Assembly (NCBI RefSeq): GCF_021390245.1
Contig: NZ_JAJUXH010000020.1
Span: 116,470 to 180,469 of the forward strand
Length of the DNA: 64,000 nt
Origin: Dyadobacter sp. CY323
GTDB taxonomy: Bacteria; Bacteroidota; Bacteroidia; Cytophagales; Spirosomataceae
Reading direction: 5' to 3'
Both the position numbers and the translations under genes were made by a program. Below, in pieces: positions 52,166 through 61,232 of the stretch. Position 1 is the stretch's first letter, and each line of letters starts with the position of its first letter. The notes under the pieces were generated by a model. It was not told the DNA's origin and ran no database searches. It worked only from the letters and a program-made list of their open reading frames with translations.

Positions 52166-52635
52166 AATTTATACTGCTCCACTTCCACTCCGAACGTCCT
52201 CAAAAACTCCACGCCTTCCTCTTTTGCAATTCCTTTGTATGCGGCGTATGAATGGAGAAAGATTACCTTTTTAATTTTCATGGTATAAATGACCCTTGCG
52301 CAGGCAATGCACGGCGCTAATGTCACAAAAAGTGTCGCTCCTTCAATATTTGAGCCATTTTTCACTGCAAAAAGAATCGCATTCTGCTCCGCGTGCAATG
52401 CAAGCGAGCAGCTTCCTTTCGCATCCCTGGGGCAACCCACTTCCGGAAATTCTTCATCGCAATTGTGCGTACCTGCCGGCGGACCATTATAGCCGATCGA
52501 AATAATGCGTGTTTGCTTAGTAAGCACCGCCCCGACCTGCGCTTTAATGCAATGTGAACGCTTGGCCAGATTTTTTGCTAACTCCATGAAAATGTCATCA
52601 AATTCCGGCCGCAAATTCGTTGTAGGTAAAGTCAT
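52153..52635 (-). CDS. dCMP deaminase family protein
   Basis: A 160-residue zinc-dependent deaminase. The zinc and catalytic motif HAEQNAI (H and E) and PCIACAR (two Cys) are present, as are YNGPPAGTHNCDEEFPEVGC and SHCIKAQVGAVLTKQTRI. It probably converts dCMP to dUMP in thymidylate synthesis; it is close to ComEB-type proteins. The gene's last codons lie inside a hairpin repeat. Confidence 0.92.
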   Translation of the reverse strand: MTLPTTNLRPEFDDIFMELAKNLAKRSHCIKAQVGAVLTKQTRIISIGYNGPPAGTHNCDEEFPEVGCPRDAKGSCSLALHAEQNAILFAVKNGSNIEGATLFVTLAPCIACARVIYTMKIKKVIFLHSYAAYKGIAKEEGVEFLRTFGVEVEQYKLMSE

Positions 52636-52704
52636 TCGTGATTACAATAGATTTTAAATGCAAACTTAGATAAATGCGTGTTGGATTCAACACAGTTCAC
52701 GAGT

Positions 52705-53790
52705 ATGTTAAAATGCATTCTGCACCTTTTTCTGATCGTTTTAGTGGCTTATCCTGCCTATTCTCAGCAGGATAAGCTTGTGCTGAACCTCTTCAAAGAA
52801 CCTGCCGCCCTATTCAAATCCTATAAATTTTTCATCCAGGAAGTGGAAGACAAGCGAAATATTCCCGGCGCAAATCTGGGGAAGGTGATCGCATTTGGAA
52901 AAGAAGTTCCCGTAATGTTACCCGGAAAGGCTGAGAAAGAACTTTACGACTACTGGTCATTTGCCGCCCCGAAAAAAGAGCAGAATTACCTGCCGCTCTA
53001 TGTCACCATCAAAGAATTTTCAATCAACGAAAAGCGCGTGGCGCCCAACAAAGTCACGGGCGACATGAAGTTAACTTTGAAGTTTCGTTGGTATCGGAAT
53101 ATGCAGCCGGTCGAATTGACCACCTTTCAGACTTCTGCGACATTCTCACGTCCCGAGCAGACATTCGATTATGAAAAGCTGGTGAAACAGTTACTCGACC
53201 AGTCGATGACGCATTTCCACAAATGGATGACATCCAACGCCGGAAAAAATCCCGCACTGGCAAAAGGTATATTGCTCGTTTTTAAAGAACTAAATGCAGC
53301 TTCTGATGATGATACGGTTTTTTATTCCCCAAAAAGACCGCTCGTCTGGGACGATTTTAAAGGCAGGAGCGGCCGCCCGGGAAGTCGCAACGCAGCCGCA
53401 GTCTTTACTAGTTTTTCCTATGAAGGCAACTCCTACCCGAAAGACGATAAATTGATTGTTGAGATTGGATTGAAGGTTTTTATGGTAAAAAGCATGTCAT
53501 GGGGCCGGCCGGAATCCCGGAATGCAAGTACATTGAGACACGAGCAGATCCATTTTGACATTACCCGGCTTGTTGTGGAAAAATTCAAAGATCAGCTGCG
53601 AAAAGCCGATCTGACGGTCGAGGATTACGATAGTGAAATTCAATACCAATTTTTGGAGGCTTTCAGACAAATGAACTACGATCAGGAGGCTTACGATGGA
53701 GAAACAGGTCACGGATTAGACGCCGGCGCACAGGCTGCGTGGGACAAAAAGGTCGCTGCGCAAATTGCGCAGGTATATCAGGTCCAGTGA
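52705..53790 (+). CDS. Secreted DUF922 protein with HExxH motif
   Basis: A 361-residue protein from the ATG at 52705 (MLKCILHLFLIVLVAYPAYSQ, a clear signal peptide); a GTG at 52678 would add nine residues. The N-terminal half (about 20-195) has no recognised domain. The C-terminal half is DUF922-like with RPLVWDDFKGR and the zinc-protease-type motif HEQIH (about 279-283) in LRHEQIHFDIT. DUF922 proteins are candidate secreted metalloproteases. It converges on comEC with a 1-nt gap. Activity and substrate are unproven. Confidence 0.83.
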   Translation: MLKCILHLFLIVLVAYPAYSQQDKLVLNLFKEPAALFKSYKFFIQEVEDKRNIPGANLGKVIAFGKEVPVMLPGKAEKELYDYWSFAAPKKEQNYLPLYVTIKEFSINEKRVAPNKVTGDMKLTLKFRWYRNMQPVELTTFQTSATFSRPEQTFDYEKLVKQLLDQSMTHFHKWMTSNAGKNPALAKGILLVFKELNAASDDDTVFYSPKRPLVWDDFKGRSGRPGSRNAAAVFTSFSYEGNSYPKDDKLIVEIGLKVFMVKSMSWGRPESRNASTLRHEQIHFDITRLVVEKFKDQLRKADLTVEDYDSEIQYQFLEAFRQMNYDQEAYDGETGHGLDAGAQAAWDKKVAAQIAQVYQVQ

Positions 53791-53791
53791 C

Positions 53792-55582
53792 TCAGTTTTT
53801 CTTTGTCACGAAAACCGTCTCTGCAATTTCCTGAGATACCGCATAATTTTTGATAAAAAAATCGTAGGCGGTTGTGTCAGTCACAAAGCTTTTGTCACAT
53901 GCCAGATAAAGCTGGTTGTCCTGTTTAACACCAATAACCGCATGTTTTGGTACTGAAAACTTCACCGTTTCCTTATTCAGAAAAGTTTGCACACTCTGAG
54001 AGATGCCAATTGAGACGAATATAAAAACGAGCAGGAATGCGCATTTGAGATAAATGTATTCTCTCGAATGGTACGCAAACCACACCAGCAGCATAATCGC
54101 ATTCAGGATCAGTATTTCCAGCATTCCTACATGCAGATTCTCAACCACATAACCTGGCAAAAGTTTTGGAATTGTAACTGACCAATCCGTCAGTTTCGCA
54201 GACAGGTCGGTGACAAAATTGAGGAGCCATTGCAGCCAGGCAAGATTGAAAACGCTCACAATAAGAAGCAGAATGGCCGATGGAAGCAACACATTCGTGA
54301 ATGCGATAACAAACGGATTGACCAGCCAGAAATAGCTTGGAAACTGGTGAAAATAGTACAAACTCACAGGAAACGTCGCGAGTTGGGCCGCAAAAGAAAG
54401 CACGGAAACCTGCCAGATAAATTTCAGGATGCGATTATTACCCGGATTGTAAACACTTAAAATAGGTGGATACAAAAGGAAAATCCCGGCCATAGCCAGA
54501 TAAGAAAGCTGAAAACCCACATCATACAATGCAGCCGGATCGAATAGCAAAATGAGCAGCGCGGAGACTGCCAGCGTATTCATCGCATTGTTTTTTCTTG
54601 CAAAAACCTCGGCAAACACAAATACAATGCACATGATCGTAGCACGCTGAACCGACGGCGGCATGCCCGTAACCAAAGCATAAAATCCCAGCAATGCGAT
54701 GATCGTGCAGAGATAAATCGCATTCCCATATTTCCAGCGCTTCATCCAGCTTAGCAACGTACTGATAACCAGGAAAATAATAGCGACGTGCATTCCGGAA
54801 ACGGAAAGAATATGCACCGTTCCCGATGCAATGTAATTGTCCACCTGAGCGGATCGCAGATCATCCCGCCTACCCAATAACATCGCTTTTACCAACCCAT
54901 AAGACTGGTCATTCACGAGATTTTCCCGAAACTTTAAGTCAGCCCACTCCGACAGTTGCAGGCTCCATTGGGTTAAACCTGGTGAATTTATTTGGGTAGG
55001 AATAATCTGAAAACTATCTTCCCGCAGATAATCCGTCCACAAGATGCCTTTGTTTTTTAAATGGGCACGGTAATCGAATTGATCGGGATTCGATGCAGCG
55101 GTTGGGCGTTGCAAATTACCTTTTACCAAAATTACATCGCCGGGCCGGGGAATGTTGTCCGTTTCCGATGCAATGTTGACCAGAGCTTTTACATTCACAT
55201 CCGTAAACTTCCCATTAAACCAAATGGAATTCACAGCCACTTCCAGCCGGACCGAATTTTCTCGTTTTTCCGGCAAGCTGCGCACCGTCGCACGATAAAC
55301 ACTATATGCGGCACCCTCGATCTGCTGAATTTTGAAAACATTATCCTCTTCGATATAGGTTTTCGAAAATGCTCCGCAGAAGATCAGACAAACTGAAAAA
55401 CAAATGCCGAATGCGATCTTTTTCTTAAATCGATACAGACAAAAACAGGCGCAGAACAACAGGAATACTATTCCAGAAAATACAATGGAAGGTACAGCAA
55501 ATGCGGGTAGCAGAAAGTCCGCTGCCAAAATCCCTGAAATGTAAAACAATACAATGCCAACAAATGGCGCGCGTGAAAGCAT
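53792..55582 (-). CDS. comEC: ComEC/Rec2 family DNA uptake channel
   Basis: A 596-residue protein with N-terminal membrane segments, an OB-like domain (about 85-200) and a large competence domain, including SGTVHILSVSGMHVAIIF and TGMPPSVQRATIMCIVFVF. It lacks the metallo-beta-lactamase-like nuclease domain found at the C-terminus of longer ComEC proteins such as those of Bacillus; shorter forms are common in Bacteroidota. ComEC carries single-stranded DNA across the inner membrane in natural transformation. Its gene starts 2 nt after the M43 protease stop. Confidence 0.93.
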   Translation of the reverse strand: MLSRAPFVGIVLFYISGILAADFLLPAFAVPSIVFSGIVFLLFCACFCLYRFKKKIAFGICFSVCLIFCGAFSKTYIEEDNVFKIQQIEGAAYSVYRATVRSLPEKRENSVRLEVAVNSIWFNGKFTDVNVKALVNIASETDNIPRPGDVILVKGNLQRPTAASNPDQFDYRAHLKNKGILWTDYLREDSFQIIPTQINSPGLTQWSLQLSEWADLKFRENLVNDQSYGLVKAMLLGRRDDLRSAQVDNYIASGTVHILSVSGMHVAIIFLVISTLLSWMKRWKYGNAIYLCTIIALLGFYALVTGMPPSVQRATIMCIVFVFAEVFARKNNAMNTLAVSALLILLFDPAALYDVGFQLSYLAMAGIFLLYPPILSVYNPGNNRILKFIWQVSVLSFAAQLATFPVSLYYFHQFPSYFWLVNPFVIAFTNVLLPSAILLLIVSVFNLAWLQWLLNFVTDLSAKLTDWSVTIPKLLPGYVVENLHVGMLEILILNAIMLLVWFAYHSREYIYLKCAFLLVFIFVSIGISQSVQTFLNKETVKFSVPKHAVIGVKQDNQLYLACDKSFVTDTTAYDFFIKNYAVSQEIAETVFVTKKN

Positions 55583-55584
55583 AA

Positions 55585-56874
55585 CTACCTCACTACAAAA
55601 CTCTTGGTTAATGTTTGATTGCTTGTACTTACTTTATAGTAATACAAGCCACTCGGCAAGTTTTGAACATTGAGGAATGTGGGATTGATCGTCTCACTGA
55701 CGACTTTCTGCCCGCGTTGATTGAATACGGAGACTTTGAAAACTTCAAAGTCCGGGGTAAAAATAGTAGTATATAACGTTTGCTGAACCGGGTTCGGGTA
55801 AAGTTCTACCAGCAGCTTGTCACTTGTAATCTTTGAAAATTCCACCAGTTTAGCCCTCCGCGGACTTAATGCCAAAACTGCGTACATACGCTCCGTCTGA
55901 TCACCTGTGAACACGCTCATACACGCATCCGGCGAGTAATCCATGTAATTCTCGATCATATTTCGCGTCCGCACTCCCCGGCATTCCGAAAACACCGGCG
56001 TACATGTCGCGTCGGTCGTTTCGTTTTTGGCGTTGGCTGTGGGAGTATCCTCGCAGTAATCGGTACCGCAGGTGCGGTCACCCCAAATGTGAATGAGCCC
56101 GAGCCAGTGCCCGACTTCGTGCGTGGTTGTTCTTCCCAGGTTGTAAATCCGAGAAGTTATTGCATCAGAATTTCTACCAAAATACCTGAAATCAATGATC
56201 ACGCCATCTGTTAATGCATCTTTTTCCTCATCCTCAGAGGTAGAAAGTCCTGCTGTTCGGTTGGTGATCTGCGTGACGACCGGAAATTGGGAGGTCCCCA
56301 GGTAACGGTCAACGAGTTTGCAAACCCAGATATTGAGGTACCGATTTGTAAACCATGCTGGTGAAATGCTTGCCAGTTCGTCCGCATCTGTAATTGGACT
56401 GAATTGTGCTTTTGCATTGTAAGTCCTAACAACCGTTACGAGTTTAAAACGGATTCCCGTATCAACGCCAAGCGAATCGGTATAAAAACCTTTGTAGCCG
56501 GATGTATTGCCATAATCTTCATTCAAAACATCAATCTGGCTCTGAACCTGCGCCTGGGTAATATTGGCATTGCCCGGACCTCCGATCGTCCCGTCCTCCC
56601 TGCCATGCACCACGTGCACGACTACCGGAATGGTAATGATCTCATTTGCAGCAGTCCGAAGATTACTCCGGTTTTGTTGGATATATTGCCTGATCGCCTC
56701 CTCGGCTTCCATTCTGGAATTCCGGAGTGACGGTTTTTTAGCGAGCCGGAAAGAATCCAGCTCCGTTCCGGCGCAGCGTATCAAATGCGATTCGTTATCC
56801 TGCGCCGGGGAAAGCGTGATTTTACATAAAAAAAGAAATAAAGCCAGCCAGAAGTTACTGCTCGGATTTTTCAT
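55585..56874 (-). CDS. Secreted M43 (pappalysin-type) metalloprotease with type IX sorting domain
   Basis: A 429-residue protein from the ATG at 56874 (MKNPSSNFWLALFLFLCKIT, signal peptide ending ...LSPAQ); a TTG at 56883 is also in frame. The zinc motif HEVGHWLGLIH (about 252-262) and the downstream NYMDYSPDACMSVFTGDQ with the Met-turn are typical of M43 proteases. The C-terminus, ELYPNPVQQTLYT to TKSFVVR, is a type A sorting domain for the type IX system. The gene overlaps the end of phoH by 20 nt and is followed after 2 nt by comEC. Confidence 0.92.
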   Translation of the reverse strand: MKNPSSNFWLALFLFLCKITLSPAQDNESHLIRCAGTELDSFRLAKKPSLRNSRMEAEEAIRQYIQQNRSNLRTAANEIITIPVVVHVVHGREDGTIGGPGNANITQAQVQSQIDVLNEDYGNTSGYKGFYTDSLGVDTGIRFKLVTVVRTYNAKAQFSPITDADELASISPAWFTNRYLNIWVCKLVDRYLGTSQFPVVTQITNRTAGLSTSEDEEKDALTDGVIIDFRYFGRNSDAITSRIYNLGRTTTHEVGHWLGLIHIWGDRTCGTDYCEDTPTANAKNETTDATCTPVFSECRGVRTRNMIENYMDYSPDACMSVFTGDQTERMYAVLALSPRRAKLVEFSKITSDKLLVELYPNPVQQTLYTTIFTPDFEVFKVSVFNQRGQKVVSETINPTFLNVQNLPSGLYYYKVSTSNQTLTKSFVVR

Positions 56875-57811
56875 ACGCTGCAAGAATATCCTTAACCAAA
56901 CGGTGCCTCACCACATCCGACCCATCCAGTTCCACAAAACTGATACCCTTGATTCCTTTGAGTACTGCCAGCGAATCAATTAACCCCGATTTCAGGTTTT
57001 TCGGAAGGTCAATCTGCGATTTATCACCGGTAATGATTGCTTTTGAACTCGGGCCCATACGTGTCAGAAACATCTTCATCTGCATGGGAGTGGTATTTTG
57101 CGCTTCGTCCAGCAGGATAAATGCATTGTTCAAGGTACGTCCGCGCATATAAGCCAGCGGGGCTATTTCGATAACCCGGCTTTCCAGATATAATTTCAGC
57201 TTTTCAGGCGCGATCATATCATCCAGCGCATCGTAGATCGGGCGCAGGTAAGGATCGATCTTTTCTTTGAGATCACCGGGTAAAAATCCCAGGTTCTCCC
57301 CTGCTTCCACTGCCGGACGCGTGATGATAATTTTCCGTACTTCCTTGTTTTTTAATGCCCTGACCGCAATTGCCACAGCTGTATATGTCTTACCGGTACC
57401 AGCCGGCCCCACTGCAAATACAAGGTCGAATTTGCCAGCTTGTTCTACTAAAAGTTTTTGATTTTTGGTTTTTGCCTTAATAACAAGGCCTTTATTCCCA
57501 TATAAAATGACGTCGGCGTCATTCTCCTCGCCAGCCACGGGTGATTTTACTACACCGTTCAGATAACCTTTTACATTTTCATTGGTGATTTTCCCATACC
57601 TCTGATAGTGGGCCAGAAGTGAATCCATTATGTCAGTTATCCGGATAATTTCGGGAGCGGTGCCCTGGATGCGGATCTCGTTACCGCGAGAGATAATTTT
57701 GCTTTCCGGGAAAGCAGCGGCGACCTCTTTAATATTCGAATTGTGAATACCTAAAAAATCCACCATTGATACGTCTTCGAGCGTGATGATTTTTTCGAGC
57801 AAATGAATCAA
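56855..57811 (-). CDS. phoH: PhoH family ATPase
   Basis: A 318-residue protein with a PhoH-type P-loop NTPase domain: Walker A GPAGTGKT at 135-142, VRKIIITRPAVEAGENLGFL, AYMRGRTLNNAFILLDEAQN (Walker B) and ITGDKSQIDLP. An N-terminal KH-like segment (about 30-70) is usual. Such PhoH (PhoL-type) proteins are linked to RNA metabolism and late ribosome maturation in some bacteria. It is the first gene of a tight run with an M43 protease and comEC. Confidence 0.92.
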   Translation of the reverse strand: MIHLLEKIITLEDVSMVDFLGIHNSNIKEVAAAFPESKIISRGNEIRIQGTAPEIIRITDIMDSLLAHYQRYGKITNENVKGYLNGVVKSPVAGEENDADVILYGNKGLVIKAKTKNQKLLVEQAGKFDLVFAVGPAGTGKTYTAVAIAVRALKNKEVRKIIITRPAVEAGENLGFLPGDLKEKIDPYLRPIYDALDDMIAPEKLKLYLESRVIEIAPLAYMRGRTLNNAFILLDEAQNTTPMQMKMFLTRMGPSSKAIITGDKSQIDLPKNLKSGLIDSLAVLKGIKGISFVELDGSDVVRHRLVKDILAAYEKSEQ

Positions 57812-58011
57812 AGTTTAGTGTTTACCATTTCGTTCTAAAATTTAGTAATAATAACCAACATTTGCAGAACATGGATTCGGAAATTACAATAATCTTGCCA
57901 AATCCGTTCGTGCAAAATGAATGCGTTCCGAGCAACTGTTTCATTATCAGCGGGGGAGCGAAAATACCTTTTTTAATTAAAAATTTATTGTTTGCCGATC
58001 GCCGATCATCC

Positions 58012-58042
58012 TTTACTTCCCCGGTGCCAATGTGTAACTTTG
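58012..58042 (+). promoter_or_regulatory. Promoter of dnaB
   Basis: TTTA (58012-58015) and TAACTTTG (58035-58042, exact TAnnTTTG) are 19 nt apart. The -7 element ends only 7 nt before the dnaB ATG (58050), so a start site a few nt downstream would leave almost no leader. Confidence 0.65.
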
Positions 58043-58049
58043 TCTTAAC

Positions 58050-59663
58050 ATGGAAAACGAAAAGGCACCCAACAACTCAACAAGATCAGGCTTCAAATCC
58101 GGAAACAATCAGAAGAAACAATTCGGTTCTCGAACGCCAGCTATCGAACAGAATTTCAGCAAGTTACCACCTCAGGCCATCGACCTGGAAGAGGCTGTGC
58201 TGGGTGCATTGATGATTGAAAAAGACGCGCTCACCGCGGTGGCGGACATTCTTCGTCCCGATACTTTTTACAAGGAAGCGCACGTCCGGATCTACACCGC
58301 GATCATCACGCTTTTCGCCGATTCCGAGCCCATTGATATGCTTACCGTCACTTCCAAACTGAGAAGTACCGGCGAGCTGGAAATCATCGGCGGCGCATCT
58401 TACATTATGGAGCTGACCAGTAAAGTCAACTCCGCCGCCAACATCGAATTTCACGCCAGGATCCTGTCCCAGGCTTTCATCAAAAGAGAGCTGATCAAAA
58501 TCGCGTCGGAAATACAGCGCGATGCATTTGAAGATACTACCGACGTTTTCAGATTATTGGATAAAACCGAACAGGCATTATTTGAAATTTCCGAATCGAA
58601 TATCAAGAAAAACTATGCCGATATGGGCGCATTGATGCGTCAGGCACTGGCAGAACTTGATATGAAGAAAAATAATAAAGACGGACTGACAGGTGTACCT
58701 TCCGGTTTCAGTGCGCTGGACAGGCTTACTTCCGGCTGGCAGAAAACGGAATTGATGATCCTGGCTGCTCGTCCGGGTATGGGAAAAACGGCGTTTGTCG
58801 TTTCCTCGCTCCGGAATGCGGCCGTTGATTTCAATATGCCCGTTGCGATTTTCTCGCTGGAAATGTCCTCTGTACAGCTGGTAAATCGTCTTATTTCGGC
58901 AGAAGCCGAGATCGACAGTGAGAAAATCCGGAAAGGAAGCCTCGCCCCGCACGAATGGGAGCAACTTCATCATCGCATTCACCGGCTCACCAATGCACCG
59001 ATTTATATCGACGATACCCCAGCCCTATCCATTTTAGAACTCAGGGCCAAATGCCGCCGTCTGAAAGCCCAGCACGACATTCAGATGATCGTCATCGATT
59101 ACCTTCAGTTGATGACCGGCGATACCGGTGGAAAAGGCGCAGGTAACCGTGAACAGGAAATCGCGATGATTTCCAGGTCATTGAAAAACCTGGCGAAAGA
59201 GCTTGACGTCCCGGTAATCGCACTTTCGCAGCTCAGTCGGGCGGTGGAAACGCGTGGCGGTGAAAAGCGGCCACAACTTTCCGATTTGAGGGAATCAGGA
59301 TCGATCGAGCAGGATGCGGATATGGTGTTATTCTTGTACCGCCCTGAATATTATGGTATTACCGAAGATGAATCCGGAAATTCCGTCGCGGGTATCGGTG
59401 AAGTAATTGTTGCCAAAAACCGCGCAGGATCGCTGGATACGGTGCAACTAAGGTTCATTGGTAAATACACCAAATTCATGGATCTCGATTCCGGTTTCGC
59501 CCCGGTACCATTCTCCGTAGATCGCCCCATCCAGACGACCAACCCCATTGCATCTTTCGAAAGCCAGAGTAAACCTAACCCGGCCGGAGGCACACTCCGG
59601 AGCCGCGCAAACGATTTGACCAATTTCGATTACAACGGGCCAGGGAGCGAACCGCCGTTTTGA
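58050..59663 (+). CDS. dnaB: Replicative DNA helicase
   Basis: A 537-residue DnaB. The N-terminal domain starts with DLEEAVLGALMIEKDALTAV (about 46-65) and is linked to a RecA-like motor. Walker A is RPGMGKT (about 241-247), followed by VAIFSLEMSS, MIVIDYLQLM (Walker B) and LSQLSRAVETRGGEKRPQLS (arginine finger region). It unwinds DNA at the replication fork as a hexamer. The C-terminal tail after about residue 490 is Pro/Asn-rich. The promoter lies right at the start codon. No intein or insertion is seen. Confidence 0.98.
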   Translation: MENEKAPNNSTRSGFKSGNNQKKQFGSRTPAIEQNFSKLPPQAIDLEEAVLGALMIEKDALTAVADILRPDTFYKEAHVRIYTAIITLFADSEPIDMLTVTSKLRSTGELEIIGGASYIMELTSKVNSAANIEFHARILSQAFIKRELIKIASEIQRDAFEDTTDVFRLLDKTEQALFEISESNIKKNYADMGALMRQALAELDMKKNNKDGLTGVPSGFSALDRLTSGWQKTELMILAARPGMGKTAFVVSSLRNAAVDFNMPVAIFSLEMSSVQLVNRLISAEAEIDSEKIRKGSLAPHEWEQLHHRIHRLTNAPIYIDDTPALSILELRAKCRRLKAQHDIQMIVIDYLQLMTGDTGGKGAGNREQEIAMISRSLKNLAKELDVPVIALSQLSRAVETRGGEKRPQLSDLRESGSIEQDADMVLFLYRPEYYGITEDESGNSVAGIGEVIVAKNRAGSLDTVQLRFIGKYTKFMDLDSGFAPVPFSVDRPIQTTNPIASFESQSKPNPAGGTLRSRANDLTNFDYNGPGSEPPF

Positions 59664-59670
59664 CGTTCGT

Positions 59671-59760
59671 TTTCCCCCTGCCCCTGAGGGGGTGGTTAGC
59701 GTTCTCTTTCCCCATTGAACTGATTTTCCCAACCAGAAAAAGGCAAAGTCCCCTTCAGGA
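59671..59760. repeat. GC-rich inverted repeats between dnaB and rlmD
   Basis: Two short inverted repeats lie in the convergent gap: CCCCCTGCCCCTGAGGGGG (around 59673-59691) and TCCCCT...AGGGGA (around 59751-59770). They look like repetitive intergenic elements or weak bidirectional terminators; no T run follows on either strand. Confidence 0.5.
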
Positions 59761-59771
59761 GATTAGGGGAA

Positions 59772-61169
59772 TTACCTTTTCACCAGCAGCGCCACATTCT
59801 CCACGTGATGTGTATTCGGGAACATATCTACCGGCTGTACTTTGGTAACCTCATACTGTTCCGACATTAATGCCAGATCTCTTGCCTGTGTAGCGGTGTT
59901 GCAACTCACATAAACAATACGGTCCGGGGAAGCTTTTAATATGGTTTCCACCACGGGAAGGTCCATTCCGGCGCGCGGAGGATCGGTGATAATGACGTCC
60001 GGCCTGCCATGTTTTCTCAGAAAATCCTCATTCATGATCCCACGCATGTCTCCCGCAAAAAACGACGTATTGGTTATGCCATTCAACTCGGAGTTTCTTC
60101 GTGCATCCTGAACGGCGGCTTCCACGTACTCAATGCCGATCACTTTTCTCGCACGGCGTGCGACGAAATTGGCAATCGTACCGGTTCCGGTGTATAAATC
60201 GTACACATATTCATTTCCAGTCAACCCGGCAAATTCCCTTGCCACACTAAAAAGCTGATAGGCCTGCTCGGAATTTGTCTGGTAAAAGGATTTTGGCCCA
60301 ACCAGAAACGTCAGATCTTCCATGGTTTCCCGGATGAAATGCTCACCGGCATAATTGATCACTTCCTGGTCCTGATACGAATCGTTTCCTTTCAGATTTA
60401 CGATGTAATTGAGCGACGTAATTTCGGTGTGGGTGCGATGCAGGTATTCCATTACCTCGGCGATCGCGTCATCGTTCTGCGCGCCAAACTGGACGATTAC
60501 CATCACATCGCCCGAATTAGCAGTACGCACAACCACATTCCGCAGCACCCCTACATTGTACTTCACGTCGTAATAAGGGATTTTTTTCAGGTCGCCGAAA
60601 TGGTGCAAGGAATTCCGTATCGTATTCGAAGGGTCCGATTGCAAATGGCAGTGGTTCACCGTGAAAATCTTGTCAAACCGTTTGGGAACATGAAAGCCCA
60701 GCGCATTTTTCGAAAATGGCTCGCCCGAGTCCATTTGCTCTTTCGTCAGCCATCGCCAGTTTGAAAAAGTAAATTCCAACTTATTGCGATAATATTCCGT
60801 CTTAGGGGCAGCCAGGATCTGGTTAATCTCAACATTCCTAATCTTTCCTATCCTTTCAAAATGATCTATAACCTGCTGCCTTTTAAACCTAAGTTGATGC
60901 TGATAATCAATGTGTTGCCACCTGCACCCGCCACAAACATTGTGATGCAGACAATAAGGATCAGTACGTAAAGAGGATAAGGAGTGGATTTTTGTAACGA
61001 CGGCCTCCATTAATTTCTTCTTGGTTTTTACAACTTGAAGATCAACAATGTCACCAGGAGCCACATTTCCTTCGACAAAAACCACCCCGTCTTCCGATTT
61101 AAATATACATTTGCCTTCTGCCGCAAAATCGGTAATTTCAACGTACTCGTATTTGTTATTCTTAGGCAT
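59772..61169 (-). CDS. rlmD: 23S rRNA (uracil-C5)-methyltransferase, RlmD-like
   Basis: A 465-residue TrmA/RlmD-family methyltransferase. The N-terminal TRAM domain covers about residues 5-60; iron-sulfur cysteines appear in CLHHNVCGGC, with a further Cys in NHCHLQ. The SAM-binding region is VYDLYTGTGTIANFVARRA and the catalytic Cys is in YVSCNTATQARDLAL. It probably methylates a uracil in 23S rRNA; the exact site cannot be told. Divergent from the CHU_C protein gene, with a 63-nt gap. Confidence 0.93.
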   Translation of the reverse strand: MPKNNKYEYVEITDFAAEGKCIFKSEDGVVFVEGNVAPGDIVDLQVVKTKKKLMEAVVTKIHSLSSLRTDPYCLHHNVCGGCRWQHIDYQHQLRFKRQQVIDHFERIGKIRNVEINQILAAPKTEYYRNKLEFTFSNWRWLTKEQMDSGEPFSKNALGFHVPKRFDKIFTVNHCHLQSDPSNTIRNSLHHFGDLKKIPYYDVKYNVGVLRNVVVRTANSGDVMVIVQFGAQNDDAIAEVMEYLHRTHTEITSLNYIVNLKGNDSYQDQEVINYAGEHFIRETMEDLTFLVGPKSFYQTNSEQAYQLFSVAREFAGLTGNEYVYDLYTGTGTIANFVARRARKVIGIEYVEAAVQDARRNSELNGITNTSFFAGDMRGIMNEDFLRKHGRPDVIITDPPRAGMDLPVVETILKASPDRIVYVSCNTATQARDLALMSEQYEVTKVQPVDMFPNTHHVENVALLVKR

Positions 61170-61232
61170 ATTTCAATTTTTAATTACTAACTCCAATATC
61201 CTATCGGATTATTTTTACCGCGTCATCCAATC

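Noticed and set aside
57862..58212. A 116-codon plus-strand frame overlapping the start of dnaB
   Set aside because: It overlaps dnaB in another frame, runs through the dnaB promoter and has no protein-like features.
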